Source: Heterotrichella gracilis
Taxonomy: Eukaryota; Sar; Xanthophyceae; Tribonematales; Xanthonemataceae
Reading direction: 5' to 3'
Length of the DNA stretch: 64,000 nucleotides
Assembly: GCA_032358255.1 (NCBI GenBank)
Contig: JAULBX010014203.1
Location: 1 to 64,000 of the forward strand
Both the position numbers and the translations under genes were made by a program. The notes beneath the pieces are model-generated. The model was not told where the DNA came from and did no database searches. It was given only the letters and a program-made list of their open reading frames with translations. This document shows positions 36,801 through 49,186 of the stretch, one piece after another. How positions within the stretch are numbered: position 1 is the first letter of the stretch; the number at the start of each line of letters is the position of its first letter.

Positions 36801-38258
36801 CGCTATTTCATGATAAATCTCTTTGAGCAAGTAATTGAGGCCACACAGGAAAAAGATTGCACTGCCCCCGGCCAGGGTGTCTTGTACTGCATTACATCTA
36901 TGTGTTGCCTCCCCATTGCAGATCGTTGCTGCTTCCCCCCTGATGGCTGGCCAGGAGGTGCACAACACATATGGCGAGCTGGGCAACGCAGACCTGGTGG
37001 ACAAGTACTGCTTTGCCCTGCCAACCAACCCCTTCAACGCCATTGTATTGGACAAGGCGGCTGTGCTGGCAGCTGCTGAGGCACTCATGGAAGACAGCCC
37101 ATCTGCGGTCGCTGCCAGGCGGCAGTTTTTGGAGGATACAAGGTGCGCCTGTGCATGTGTAGGAAATATTTTGCTGTGCATTATATGTAGCTAGGTGAAC
37201 AGGGATCTGTGTGGAGCAGCTGCCACTGCGTTTGCAGTCACTGGTTACAATTCCCTCTAACCAAACCCAGCCCGTGCAACCCCCTGAGCAGATGCCCCTT
37301 TCCCTGATTACCATTACAATTATGATTACATGAATGTTGCAGCGAGGTGCTAAATGAGGACGAGGAGCCTTTTGTGGTGCTGCCACGTGGCACCCTAGGG
37401 CCCGCGCTGCTGATGGCCTTGTGGGTCCTGTTTGCACCCCAGCAGCGCTTTGCCGCCTGGCAGACCATTGGCGATGCGGTACAAGACGTGGCAACGCAAG
37501 TAGCCAGTGAGGGCTCGGCGCGGCCGCAGCCAGCCAATGGGGGAGAGGCAGGCAGTGGAGGTGGCGAAGTGGGGTCACATGGGGATGGGGAGGAGGGTGA
37601 CGAAGGAGAAGAAGGGGAGGAGGAGGAGGGGTTGTCGAGCATGGCCATTGCTGACGTGGCACATGTGCTGGGCCCACTGGCGTGCGAGGGACTGAAGCAG
37701 GTGCTTCAGGTGAGGACAACAGATCAGGTCTCCTTTGCATACCAGTATCACCAGTGATACCATCTAGGCCGTTCCCGCTGCCTGGCAATGCACTCTTAGC
37801 CCCTTGCAACACCTCTCAAGCCTATGCCACCCGGGCCTTCAACACACCTGAGGTGTGCAGGGTTTCCTATCATACTTTACAGCATGCCCATGCCACCCAG
37901 CTGCCATCAACACTTAACACATACCGCATTGGCGTTGCCTACATTAACTTGCAAATCATCACTGGCCCTCAGCTTTTACCAATCACCCTACCCCACCCTC
38001 ACCCTTTACTCAATTCCCCCCTTTTTTGCCCACCTCCTCCAGGCCCGCCTGAGTGGCTACCCCACCACCAGCCTGGCTGCTGACCTGGAGCTCTTGGCGG
38101 AGGCTCGGGGCTGGCAGCCGAGTGAGCACCGTAGCGCTGTGCTGGCGGCGGTGCAGCTGCGGGCGGGGGAGAGGGTGCTGGTGGAGACTGCATTGGGCGC
38201 ACTGGCGCAGGTGGCTGGCGCTGCTGGTGTTGCTGGTGATCCCCAGGCCGCCACGTGA
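33871..38258 (+). CDS. SET-domain protein lysine methyltransferase (SETD6 / Rubisco LSMT-like)
   Basis: Complete model, 669 aa. Exons: 33871-34190, 34641-34754, 35109-35260, 35717-35780, 36012-36453, 36583-36696, 36922-37142, 37343-37709, 38043-38258. N-terminal half-SET with SPWHGYFQILPPREYLPIFW and the DIFNHK motif (about 204-209); the second half carries the AdoMet/catalytic motif QEVHNTYGELGN (Tyr about 419). A C-terminal helical part of Rubisco-LSMT-substrate-binding type would lie beyond 440. Two acidic insertions interrupt the conserved parts: about residues 220-364 (runs of D and E, encoded by one exon inside the SET domain) and about 545-575 (Gly/Glu-rich). Such proteins methylate lysines of nuclear or plastid proteins. 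No clear transit peptide is visible, so a cytosolic or nuclear site is likelier. A TGTAA motif, the algal poly(A) signal, lies about 60 nt after the stop. Confidence 0.9.
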
Positions 38259-38782
38259 CAGGGTGCCTGTAGGAGTGGAAATGATGGGCGTTGATGCACC
38301 AGGGCGGGATACATAACTTGTAATGATTACATCTTGAAGTACCGTAACCACTTGTTATTAATCAGGTCTGACGCCAACAGCTGTGTCGACCACAGCTGGC
38401 CATGCACGGGTGATCCATGTTTGCATGTTGCGCAAAGCAAGCATATAGCGTTCAACCACTGCTACGATCAAGAAGTTTCAGGCAATAGCTGAAATTTGCC
38501 TTTGTCATTTTTTTGTTGGGCAGGCTGCAAGTCGCAGTGCATGCATGGGCACTGACGCCGTCCAGCCTGGACATCCAGGCCCTTGCCCAGGGTTTTGGCC
38601 AGGGGCCCTCGCCAGTCCGTCATCACGTAGTACTTCAGGCGGACCTGAACGCACGGTCACACATATATGAAGCAAACGTCCCCTTTAATTTGCTGGGACA
38701 ACCTTGCACGTTCAAGCCTACAGCAGCAAAACCAGTTCCTTGCTGCCTAGTTGGATTGCTGCTCGTCCCAAAACGCAGTACC

Positions 38783-41075
38783 ATGGCGGAGCTCACTGCC
38801 GCAGAGGCAGCGGTGTACGACCGGCAGTTGAGGGTCTGGGGAGTAGAAACCCAGAAAAAGTGCGTAACCCACTGCTCTTGGTGTACTTCAGCTACTGGGT
38901 TGCATTGAGCGGCATCTTGATCTGTTGGTTTGAACCCGTGGTGCAGGCTGAGCGCATCCAAGATCCTTATTGCTGGATGTACAGGGCTTAGCGCGGAGGT
39001 GAGTAGCAACCATGTTTTTGACGCACTCTAGCTTCAGCACTTGCTTTTCATATGCATGCATTCGTATGCTTGTACTGAACGATGCATGCATGCCACATCA
39101 ATGTGTGATGTATATGCATGCACTGCACATTATAACCCCCCACGGTGCTCCATCGCATCTAGTGTTCTCCACTATGTATATTATGCCTGAACCATCCATT
39201 GCTTGCAAGCATGCACGCATATGCTCTTGCGGGCTTCGCGCAACATCCCCTTGTTGGGTCCACTAGGTCGCCAAGAATGTGGTCCTGGCTGGTATCGGTT
39301 CGGTGCTGCTCATGGATGACACCCCGTGCAGCTCAGCACCTCCAACCAACTTCCTGGTGGCAGCCGATACACCTGGTGACATGACGTACGACAAACCCCA
39401 CCAAACCCTCACCTCCCAAGTGTGAAAACCCTGCCGTGGCATGCCCGTAATACTACCATGCCCGCAATACTACCGTGCTGGCTTGCAACTTGGCAGCGGT
39501 TGATTTGCTTTTTGGGTGCAACAGAGTGCAAAAGCGTTTCCCCACAAGCCAGCATGGTGGCACTGCACGTGCAGGGTTGCTGAGGCAAGCGTGGCGACCC
39601 TCCAAGAAATGAACCCGCTGGTCAAGGTGCAGGCCCTTCCAGGATCACTGGGGGCGATGACGGACCTAGGGTTTCTGGAGGGTTTGTCCCTTTTGCTGGT
39701 GGTGGGTGCGGCGCAGCCCCTGGTGGAGAAATACGATGCGCTGTGTCGGGAGAGGGGCATCAAGTTCTACAGCGCCACCAGCCGAGGGAGCACAAGCTAC
39801 TTTTTTGCAGACCTCGGCGACCATGCGTACCATATAGAGGTGAGGGGGGTGGCATGTGGATGGGAAATTTGCAACTAACTCCGAGGGAGAGGACCCACGA
39901 AGGCCCTTCACTTTGCTAGTGTTCCACAAACGTTATTGCAGACCACAGGACTGGCATGCGTGGGTGTACAGTGCTTGTAGTCTTAGTAAGCTGCGCTGAT
40001 GTGGTGGATATGGCACTTCTTTGCTGACCTCGGCGGGCATTCGTACCATATAGAGGTGGGGGAGATTACAAATACTAAACCTAAACGTTCATGGGCGTGG
40101 GATAACTAAATTGTTGGGTTAACGGGGGGTGGAGGAGGGTAGGTGACGGCACCTTTCCTGTTGATTATGTTGCAGGCCCCAGGACTGGCATGCAAAGAAG
40201 CATGTAGTCCTAGTAAGCTGCGCTGAAGTGGTGGATGTGGCTACTTAGACTTTCATGCACCATCCCCGTAGTTGCACGGGCTCCATTTGCACGCAATGGT
40301 TGCGTATCCCTGGCTCATGCACCCAAAATCTGGCACCACCACCTCCCCAGATCCTTAAAGCTGCCCCCTATGGTTCATTTGCCAGGAGAAAGTGGAGGAC
40401 AAAGCCACCGGCCTAGAGAAGAAGGTGCTGAAGCCCGCCAAGGCTGAGTTTGTCCCCCTACCGCAAGCCCTGTTGGCTCCCATCAAGTCCATGAACCTGC
40501 GCCGCACGCACAAGCTGTACTTTGGAGTAAGAGGTGCGACCCAGCAAGCAGGAACAAAGCATATGCAAAGTTCAAGGGGCGATAAAGGGAGTAGAGATTA
40601 GTGAGGCGATTGCCGGTGCTGCCTGTGCTGGAGATGATGATTAAACCAGTTCACACAATCGTCGTCATTAATAGAAAACAAAATCGAGGAAGTAGCGCCA
40701 GGATGCAGGCTACCAATTGCCTATGTACAAATGCACGTCATTAACCCACGCCTCCCCATTTCATTCGCAGTATGTGCTGACCTGGAGCGCCAAACCGGCA
40801 AGCCAGTCCAGCCCTCCGACCTGCCTGCCCTCTCCTCATCGCTCTCCGCTCTTGCCGAAAGTTCCGGCCTCATTCCTATCTTCATTGAGCAATCCCAGGA
40901 TCTTCTGCGGCAATACGTAACCGCCCCACAGGAGTTTGCACCGATCAACGCAGTGCTGGGGGGGGTGCTGGCCAATGAGGTGCTCAAGGCCATTTCCTTC
41001 AAGGGGGAGCCGCTCAACAACATGTTCTTCTTCTGCCTGCAAGACTCCATTGGCCAGGTGGAGCGGATGGCCTGA
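38783..41075 (+). CDS. SAE1: SUMO-activating enzyme E1 subunit 1 (SAE1/AOS1)
   Basis: Complete model, 321 aa. Exons: 38783-38859, 38947-38998, 39267-39385, 39575-39839, 40386-40533, 40771-41075. The ThiF/E1-like half begins with AAVYDRQLRVWGVETQKKL, the classic E1 start. It continues with the Rossmann strands KILIAGCTGLSAEVAKNVVL and SVLLMDD, then LLLVVGAAQPLVEKYDALCR. It ends with the conserved dimer segment APINAVLGGVLANEVLKAIS. Length fits the family (about 320-350). With the UBA2 subunit it adenylates SUMO and starts conjugation, mainly in the nucleus. The donor of exon 5 is the GTGCGA after GTAAGAG; using the earlier GTAAGA breaks frame. The intron after exon 4 holds a duplicate of that exon's 3' end. 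Confidence 0.92.
40015..40060 (+). pseudogene. decayed copy of SAE1 exon 4 3' end inside the next intron
   Basis: The sequence from 'acttctttgctgacc' to 'catatagaggtggg' copies the exon 4 end and donor (39799-39845) with several changes. Intron sequence is copied as well (39937-40012 versus 40172-40245). The duplicated unit is about 215-235 bp. Confidence 0.75.
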
Positions 41076-41796
41076 TGATGGTATATACCCAATGAGCACT
41101 TCCGAGCTGTTAATGATTATGACTGGATTCACAAGGAAACCCGAAGTATTACGGTAGATGTGTTCCCCTGTGCAGCCAGTGTATATGCCTTATGAAGGCG
41201 ACAGTCATAACAGCGTAACAGTTACATACTGCAGTTATTGACAATATTTGGCAAATAGGATTGCAGATGAACGTGGTAAACAGCTCAAACATTGACCAAA
41301 ATTGGACCAATGCATTGTTCTACAGTAAACATACTGTATGCAGCATACACATCTTTTTTCAAAACTTGACCTAAGCAGTGCTTAGCAGTGCTGACAAGCA
41401 ATGTGTCACTGGTTGGTAGTGCTTGACAAATAATTTGCACTATCATGATATGCATACAGGGAGTCTGAAATTCCAAAAATGTCATACCCACTGGATAACT
41501 GATAAATCCCAGTTGTGAAATAAATGTGCAGCGTCTGACTCGCTACAGGATGCATGATTGGTGACGAGTGACAGGCGACCATTGCGGCTACGCTGCAGGG
41601 TGCACGCACCAACCAGCGCGCAAACGCTGTACAGTGTCACTCTTAACACTGCCTCGGCTGGCCTCAGGAGCCTCCAGTTGGAATGCCTCAGTGTGCTGAC
41701 TTCTACATTCTAGAGAAAGGAAACCACTGCTGGGTTGTGGCCCGTCATGGACCATTGCATTGCCTTGACTACGTAGCATGGCCCGCACACCCTGCG
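41076..41796. other. intergenic, tail to tail between SAE1 and the coiled-coil gene
   Basis: The two genes converge here, so the stretch should hold two 3' UTRs. I see nothing else. Confidence 0.35.
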
Positions 41797-42601
41797 TCAC
41801 TGCTGCGCCCTCCCCTCCGGCAGCTTGTCCAGCAGCGCATCCATGTGGTCCAGGCTGGTGCGCACGCCCTTCACACGCTCAGCCAGGCGGTCCACCCCCC
41901 GCAGGCTGCGATTTAGGGACAGGCAAGCGGCGATGAGCGCCTCGCCCTGCTGGCTCATGTCACTCGCCATGGCCTGCAGCGCAGTGGTGTGCGTCTCTAA
42001 CCACCACTTTCACAGGGGTGTGACCAGATTCCACGCTGCAAGACCTAATCTCATACAGCGCAGATGTTGGCTAGCAACTTGGTGTATGCACTGCGGCGGT
42101 GCACAAACCCGCTGTGTGTACCCCAGCCAGTGTAACATGCAAGTCAATGCCCACCACTGATGCAGCACTACTGCCTGCATTTTCATGCTTTGGGGCAACC
42201 ACAGCCATGCTTGGTAGCACTCCTGCGAGGCATACCTGCAAAGTCTCAGCCGTAGCGTCATATGCAAGCAGGTGGTCCAGGGTGGAGTCTGTTGCATCCA
42301 GCAGCGATCCTTTCAGTGCTGTTTGCAGCTCCTGGACGCTGGCGCCCACCACTGTGCCCAGCTGGTGAACATCATGAAGCAGCTCGAGGGGGGAGGGGAT
42401 GTCCTGTATCGGCAGGAGCCAGTCGGCGGTGCAGCTAGGCAAAACTAAGGGGGTGCAACACAACCCACCCAAGTTGGTGCTACAACGGTTGAATGGCATG
42501 CTTTTTTTGCTAACGCAGTGTGGGAGAAGTTGATATTAAGAGTGACTCACTGGACGTGTCTCCCCGGTTCCTGCCTGTTCCTGCGGTGCCTGCTGTTCCA
42601 T
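41797..42601 (-). CDS. small coiled-coil protein, possibly BORC/BLOC-1-related
   Basis: Model of 138 aa. Exons (minus): 42551-42601, 42236-42403, 41797-41994. After a Gln-rich start (MEQQAPQEQAGTGETRP) nearly the whole protein is predicted helix with heptad-like spacing: LELLHDVHQLGTVV, VQELQTALKGSLLDATDSTL, then LNRSLRGVDRLAERVKG and LDHMDALLDKL. Size and helix pattern recall small subunits of BORC or BLOC-1, especially the C-terminal helices of BORCS6, which act in lysosome or endosome positioning. That match rests on pattern only. The acceptor of exon 3 has two AGs in a row (TTAGAG); only the second keeps frame. Identity is uncertain, the gene itself is likely. Confidence 0.6.
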
Positions 42602-43471
42602 AGGTGTTGTGAGGCTCAGCCCAGGGCCATGCCAGCCGAGCAGCCCTGGGTTTGCACCTAGGAGGACCCACCAGTCACATGGTAAGCTGTAAGGTTATCA
42701 TGCACATTAATAAGCACTGAACTGAGCGTGAACTTAAGAAGCGTGCACAGCGCTCTTGAACGACCTGGGCGATTGCTCCCAAACGTGGTCAACAGGAGCA
42801 GTTTCACAGCAGTGGAATGCCGTCACAGGCAAATTTAAGGGTATAAATACGGTGTAAACGAAATTGCAGGTAGGAAAACGGTACACGTTGGTGTCCGTTT
42901 GCAACACTGTGCCCAATGCAGATGCATGCATTTCGTATATGCAAGTTTTTTAACCCCAGGAATTTGACGGGGAGGAAATCAGCCACATTGGGTTGATCAC
43001 AAACTGGGCATCACTGCAGTGCTTGCAACTGTGGTGCTGTGTAGCATTCAGTGCACGTCCTGTTGAATCACTGCGGTTAGGGTGGTCACGCCCGCGCACA
43101 TCTACATGCCAAATGCCATGCCTGATGAGCCTTCCGGAGCTGCGGAAAGAAATTTTGGGTCCCTTTCTTTTGCAGAGGACAGTAGACGTTGCCACAGTGA
43201 ATTCTGGAGGGTATCTGGTTACAGTGTAACTTTCGAATGACGGTTCAGAAAGAACCTGGCACCTTGCTGCACGAGCATTTTATTTTGCAGCACCGCCAAG
43301 CAGGGAGTGTATGCAGTGTGACATCTATTCCAGTGTGGCTGTTCTATGCGGTGACCACAGGCACTGTTTGCTCTGTGGCACGACCAGGAAACTCGTTGCC
43401 GCACACGGCTCATAAACCAGAGAGGAAGGTGGGGGAAGGCAGGTTCATTGGATTCACGGTAGTTTGCTGCT
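42602..43471. other. intergenic
   Basis: Lies upstream of the coiled-coil gene and downstream of the mitochondrial gene. No exon seen. Confidence 0.35.
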
Positions 43472-44045
43472 TCAGCTCTCAGGGGCTTTCTCTTCCTTCT
43501 TGCCTCCAAAGAACGACCTGGCAGCAGAAATGCCCGCTATCCAGCCACCCAGCACAACAAACACGATCTGCAAAGCCAAACGGAGCACAGTGAGACAGAT
43601 GCATTGGGCGAGATAGGTACATGGGGCATGGGCCCCATGTCTTGTCCTTGACAGAGCCTGGTAAGGAAAATTGCGCTGGTAAGGAAAATTGCGCTAAAAT
43701 GACAGCTTTCAACACGGTCTGCAAGTCGCAGTGGGGAAGCAGCAGTGCCGCCACCCAACAATATGCATGCATATCCAGCATTGTTTGTAACTTACGTGCT
43801 CCTCCTTCCACTTGGCGACCTGGGTGGGTGCCTCCCAGCAGTTCACTTTGGCCTCCTCGCCAGGCGCTGCGTGATATGAGAAAGGTGTCAAGATAGTCCT
43901 TAAGAAGGGGCCTGGGGATGTGCAAGTTATGATAAGCCACAGCTGCAACATGCTTCCTCTCACCTGCTGCAAAGCCCCTCCTTTGCACCGTCTGGAACCC
44001 TAGCCGCCTGCTAATTGGGAGCGAGCTTTGGAGCAGCCTGTTCAT
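43472..44045 (-). CDS. small mitochondrial single-pass membrane protein
   Basis: Complete model, 82 aa. Exons (minus): 43964-44045, 43796-43866, 43472-43567. Residues 1-27 (MNRLLQSSLPISRRLGFQTV...) form an Arg/Ser-rich amphipathic mitochondrial targeting peptide ending near RRGFAA. A conserved-looking soluble segment follows (KVNCWEAPTQVAKWKEEH), then one transmembrane helix (IVFVVLGGWIAGISAARSFF) and a charged tail (GGKKEEKAPES). Layout and size fit an accessory subunit of a respiratory complex (complex I or ATP synthase), but I cannot name it. It shares a 328-bp upstream region with RPL11, which points the other way. Confidence 0.75.
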
Positions 44046-44373
44046 CGTAGCTACGCTCTGATGGGCGCAGGTATGCTGCTAGGGAAGATGCCCACGCCAG
44101 TGGCAAGCACCAGACTTGCAAACTGCTTCCGTTCACAATAAGAAGCAACCAGACAGGGGACTAAAGCTAACCGTTCTGTCCTTGGAAGGTGGGCCTATTC
44201 TTCTAAAGACCTCACCCAAGAAGGCATGCATGCAGGGGAGGTGCTGATATATTTATAATGCGATTCCCCCCTTGGGCACGAGTTCAGTAACGAAACTTTA
44301 CAAGACGCCGCCAGCCCCAGTCGACTGCCTCTTTCGCCTGCGTGGTATTCGGGGAAGCGCAGGATCAGCCAAG
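44046..44373. promoter_or_regulatory. bidirectional promoter of the mitochondrial gene and RPL11
   Basis: The start codons are 328 bp apart, head to head. A TATA-like run (ATATATTTATAATG, near 44246-44260) lies about 115 nt upstream of the RPL11 start. Assignment to either gene is an inference. Confidence 0.4.
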
Positions 44374-47237
44374 ATGGTGGTACGTGCAGCCGCCCTCCCG
44401 CCCTCCGCTGCGTGCTTGCATCCGCGCCGTGTGCTGGGAAAACGGCGGCAGCAGCCGGACTGGAATGCATTCCATCCATCCAACCCTGCGTTGCCAGCAC
44501 TGGTCATATCATTGGGTAGCTGTAGGAGCTTGTTATGCAGCGTCCGTGCACAAAACGGGTAGTTACCTTGCCACAAGTGGGTTTGCGTGTGCATGCAAAG
44601 GGCCTATGGTTGCCATGGTGAAGACGATGGGTGAGAGGTGTTTGCCTTGTTGCAGAACGAGAAGAAGGCAACCAACCCCATGCGGGACATCCGCGTGTCG
44701 AAGCTGGTCCTGAACATCTGCGTGGGCGAGTCTGGAGATCGCCTGCAGAAGGCAGCCAGGGTAGGGACACTGGAAACTTCTCCTGGCATTGTCAACTTCA
44801 CCTGGGACCTTTCACTCAAAAGCGTTACCTGGGAGGGGGTTCCCGGGCAGCCTGATGGTAGCACTAGCAACAACCATACCAGCAATGATGCGGCACAGGG
44901 GGGGATTTGCCGTGAATACAGCGAGTGTGTGTGTTTTGTGGGGGTCTACAGTCATTCACGGTCTTCATGCACATGCGTATGGACTTCGCACAGACTGGCA
45001 ACCTTCCTGTGATGGTCAAATTGGTACTGTCCAGCCTTTGGTGTGTCAGGAATTTTTGATGTCAGCCTCTTCAGAGCAGCCTGTGCACAGTGCCTAATAT
45101 ACACAAAGCAGTCACAATACTGTGCAGATATATAAGCGGCTGGCCTGACCCAACTATATAAAAAGCATCCTGTGCACAGCATTCAATATTCAGCTGACCC
45201 ACCTGTGCCTTCCCTCTGCTTGCCAGGTGCTTGAGCAGCTGACTGGCCAGACACCAGTGTTCGGCAAGGCCAGGTACACCGTGCGTACCTTTGCCATCAG
45301 GCGTAACGAGAAGATCTCCTGCTTCGTGACCGTGCGTGGCGAGAAGGCCATGCAGCTGCTGGTGCGTGCCGCGAAGCATGAAACCTCCACCACTGTGCTG
45401 CTATTTTTAACTGGCACTTTTGAGGGACGCGAAGTGCAACTGAAGTCCCACAGTTTTGACACTTCAGCTCGAGCTGCATATGCAGCATGACAACAGCTTG
45501 CAATTATGATTGTTGCCAACCCTTTCGGCTATGGCAGTACATCAATCCCACCCATGCATTGACTCTACCTTCTGCATGCCTGCATTTCATGCGCCTGGCA
45601 TCATGGTTCATTGCGGCTGCTTACCAGTCGGGCCTTCCTCGTCGTTGACTGGCATGGAGTGTGCATACTGCGTCCCAGCCCACATGCCGCGTCCCAACCC
45701 ACATACCGCGTCCCAACCCGCCCTTGCCCGCTGCAGGACGCTGGCCTCAAGGTGCGGGAGTACGAGCTTCTGAGGAGGAACTTCTCAGAGTCCGGCAACT
45801 TCGGGTTCGGTATCCAGGAGCACATCGACCTGGGCATCAAGTATGACCCCTCCACCGGAATCTATGGTACGCGGGAACCCTAAACATTCGGCGCTGTTGA
45901 GCATTTAGCCGCCCAGTCGGAAGCGGTCTGGTGGAATGTACAGTATCTGCCCTGGGGCGGGTGGGCTGCTGCGGAGTGGCGGCAACTTTGCTTTGGCACC
46001 CACATTGAAGAAGCGTGCTTTGCACTGTACCATGGGGATCACTGTACCACTAGCATGAAGAGCGCTGTTATTGCCCTTGTGGGCATGGGCGGATTGCGAC
46101 ATACCACAGAAAAGCTGTTTGGGTCAGCGAGTGTGGATTTCAATCTAGTGGCATTTTTTGCACCCAATATACTGATTACAGATCGCCTCGATTTACCACA
46201 GCGAGACTGTATGAGCTGGGTTCTACATGATTGGCCAGCGCAGTGCAGTGTCGCGCCTGTGCGCCTGCGGTGCTGTGCAGGGCGTTTGCCCTGTGCGTGC
46301 TGTGGGAAACTGGTACATCTGCTGCCACAGCAACATAGCATCTGTTAGGGTGGTGGGTGCAGAAGGTGTGGGTTGGATGGAAGGTGAAAGGGAGCAAAAG
46401 CAAACAGGTAGCATCGCGTTCACCACTAATCGTTGTGGGTGCATTACACTTGTGCAACCGCGGCACTCAGAGCAACAACACCCTGCTCAGCATTGCGTGT
46501 GCTGCCCCTGCACTGTTCAACAGCCCAAAGAAGTGAAATCATGCAGCGGCGCATGCATGATGTTTGCACGTCCTGTCCTTCGGCACAGCGTCAATGACCC
46601 CCGTGTGTGATGTGTTGTCACAGGCATGGACTTCTACGTCGTGCTTGAGAGGCCAGGCTACCGGGTAGCTCGCCGCCGCTCCCGCAAGGCAGCAGTGGGT
46701 GTGCAGCACAAAGTGACCAAGGATGATGCCACCAAGTGGTGCGCAGCCACCCTTTGCAAACCCTAGAACCCTAAGACCATGAACCCTTGCAAACCCTAGG
46801 GCTGTCCAAATATGCTCATGGCAGTGGTCTGTCTTGCGCTTGTGCTGCTTTGGCTGGGACTCGACTCATCGCATTGCATATGGGCAGGTTGTTGTACTGT
46901 TGTACTTTGTTGTTGCACTGTGGGTTTGACATCACAATGGCACACGGCTGTATCATACGGCTAGTGTGCAACCTGCGAGCTTGGAGTGGGTTGTATTTTA
47001 TTGACTATTGTGTGAATATTCTGACTTGACTTGGGGGCTATGCGTAGTTGCTATGCCGCCTTATTTACGCCTTTGGCGTCTGTTTTCTTTTCTTTTCTTG
47101 TGCGCATCTTTTGGAAAATTCTTTTGGTGCACGTGGTGTGTGTGGCTGGCTTGTGTGCTCATGTACTTGCTGTGTGTATGTGCAGGTTCCAGACCAAGTT
47201 TGAGGGTGTGGTGCTCAACAAGTCATCATACAACTAG
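44374..47237 (+). CDS. RPL11: 60S ribosomal protein L11 (uL5)
   Basis: Complete model, 180 aa. Exons: 44374-44379, 44656-44760, 45227-45361, 45737-45866, 46624-46738, 47186-47237. Strong family sequence throughout: [89 protein letters not shown]. It binds 5S rRNA and forms part of the central protuberance of the large subunit. The first exon holds only ATG GTG, a micro-exon common in ribosomal protein genes. A TGTAA motif lies 23 nt after the stop. Length matches the family (about 175-180). Confidence 0.96.
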
Positions 47238-48112
47238 GCTGCTGTTCACGTGAGACCTCTGTAACATAGATCCCGCAACAAAGATGTGACGCTTTCGAGC
47301 CTGTGAACTGTGTGGCCTGTTGTGTGGCAGCCTATGGTGGCTGTCAGGAACGGACCTCTGGCTTCCATTACACATCATTGCCTTCCCCGTGCATTTTCAC
47401 AGTCAAATTAAAGTTATGGGTTCCAATGGTGCCTATTTAATGTTAAGTGCACAGGATGCATCACATATGTGCACCGCACTACCGTACTTTGCTCAAGAAG
47501 TTACGGGCCGCTGGTGGAGGCTGCAAAGCTTGCTGTGGCTGTTGATTGGCTTGCACAGCGTGATTGGCTAGCACTGCTCTGTTGTGCCTTCAGGTGCCTG
47601 TGCTTGTTCACAACGGTCTAGCCACTGTGCAGTGCATGCGTGCCATTGGGTGGTGCTACCGAGCATATATTCACTGAATGTATAATCTGTGGTGAGATAG
47701 GCAACCACTGAGATTCGGTGCACATCCTGGGTGGGTGGGTGTATGCTGACACCCAGGCCCTCGGTCAGGGTCTGGGGTGTAGCTGCTACACTGTAGCAGG
47801 GGGAGAAGAACAGTCAAGGGGACCGTCGCAGATAAATGCATGCATGCAAGTGGAAAACAAAACGGGGCAGTTGGAAACCTGTTGCGTTGGAACGAGCCAC
47901 AAGTGCACACGGCTGTGCATTTATAAGCGGTGGAAAGGCACCGTGCAGTGCTGCCCAAGGCTCTTACGTGACAATAATTGCTTCACTGGACTGCAACTGC
48001 AACGCATGCCGTACGGGGCAACTGGCCACATATTCAAACGCAATGCGTACACACTGCCAACCCATAGAAAACCGTGCTGGCCTTTGCCGTAGACTGCTGT
48101 CCTAGACTGAAC
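47238..48112. other. intergenic, between RPL11 and the plastid protein gene
   Basis: It holds the RPL11 3' UTR and the promoter of the next gene. No exon seen. Confidence 0.35.
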
Positions 48113-49186
48113 ATGGCGTCCTCTGTGCTGTCCATGTCAATATCAACGAAGGTGGCGAACGTGAGGTGGGTTGGGCCTCTTGCAAATTCTGTACACAAAC
48201 CACTGTGGTTTTGTTACTTGAGGAGCCTGCTTGCAGTGTCGCGTGGTTTTGGACTGAATCCTGCACGCCTTGCAAATAGGGGGTTGGGGCTGGGTGGGGC
48301 TTGCTGGTCCACTGTCACCACTGCACACCCTTTTCATGCTGCGCAGATTGATGTGTCAACACACCCTGGCTGCAGTGCGCTTCAACGTAATGTATACACG
48401 GCCTTCTTTAGGGAGCGTCTATTCAACGCAACCCACCTATCCAACCCATACCATCCCATCCAACTGTGCACACACACCCTATGCATTTGTGGAGGTTTCA
48501 GCTTGCTAGATGCTACCATGGGGTGGTCTGCAGGGTGGCTACAAACAAGCGAGGCACGATGGTTAGGTGCGCTCCAGCACGCAACCACAACAGCACCAAC
48601 AACAACCACGACAGCACCAACAACAACCACGACTATGACAGCACCTCCTCTCAGCTTTCCCCCTTTGCCTGTATGATGTCCGAGAATACCTCGTATACTA
48701 CCGCTGAGGAGTGGAGTCGGGCAGCGAGTACCTGTGACTTCAAAGTCAACTTCGACGGCGGGGCTGGTGACCACTCCAACTACCCCGACTTCTTCTTCGA
48801 GTTCCGGCGGGAGCGAGCCCTCATGCCCCGCGAGGAGCGTGCGGACATGCTGCGCAAGAAGGGCTTTTCAGAAGAGTACATTGCGACAATGTAAGCTTCT
48901 GCACACTGCCCAAGTGCCTTGAAAGTTCTTGCCCTCGCCACCGCTGCCTGCCTGTTTGCGTGCGTTGAAGACCTGCCCCTGTTGCTATTTGGGGAGAAGC
49001 CACCTTTACTCACAGGTGGTGTGTTCCTGCTGTGGCTGCTTCCCTATACAACGCCCTGGTTGCAGAGGCCATAGGTTGTAGGGTATGCTTTTGAGGTGCT
49101 TTTCCTTTGCCTACAGGGACAAGATCTACGAGGACTTTCTGGCGAGAGACAATCCACGCAACGCCGAGTATATTGGCGGTGATTAG
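48113..49186 (+). CDS. predicted chloroplast protein of unknown function
   Basis: Model of 159 aa. Exons: 48113-48165, 48534-48890, 49117-49186. The start (MASSVLSMSISTKVANVR, then KRGTMVRCAP) is rich in Ser, Thr, Val and Arg and ends in the VRC-A motif typical of green-algal transit peptides. Next comes a low-complexity Asn/His/Thr stretch from a 21-bp DNA repeat. The mature part is compact and charged: AEEWSRAASTCDFKVNFDGG, NYPDFFFEFRRERALMPREE, then LRKKGFSEEYIATMDKIYED and RDNPRNAEYIGGD at the end. I do not recognise the family. The low-complexity stretch has no stop and no better splice choice, so I keep it in the exon. Confidence 0.7.
48585..48632. repeat. coding 21-bp tandem repeat (Asn/His/Thr)
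   Basis: Two full copies and a part of CACGACAGCACCAACAACAA C, read in frame as NHNSTNNNHDSTNNNHD just after the transit peptide. Confidence 0.75.

Noticed and set aside
40524-40530. GTAAGA as the donor of SAE1 exon 5
   Set aside because: Using it shifts the last exon out of the conserved E1 frame. The GTGCGA seven bases later keeps it.
48600-48660. Asn/His repeat as an intron
   Set aside because: No donor and acceptor pair around it preserves the frame, while the uninterrupted exon does.
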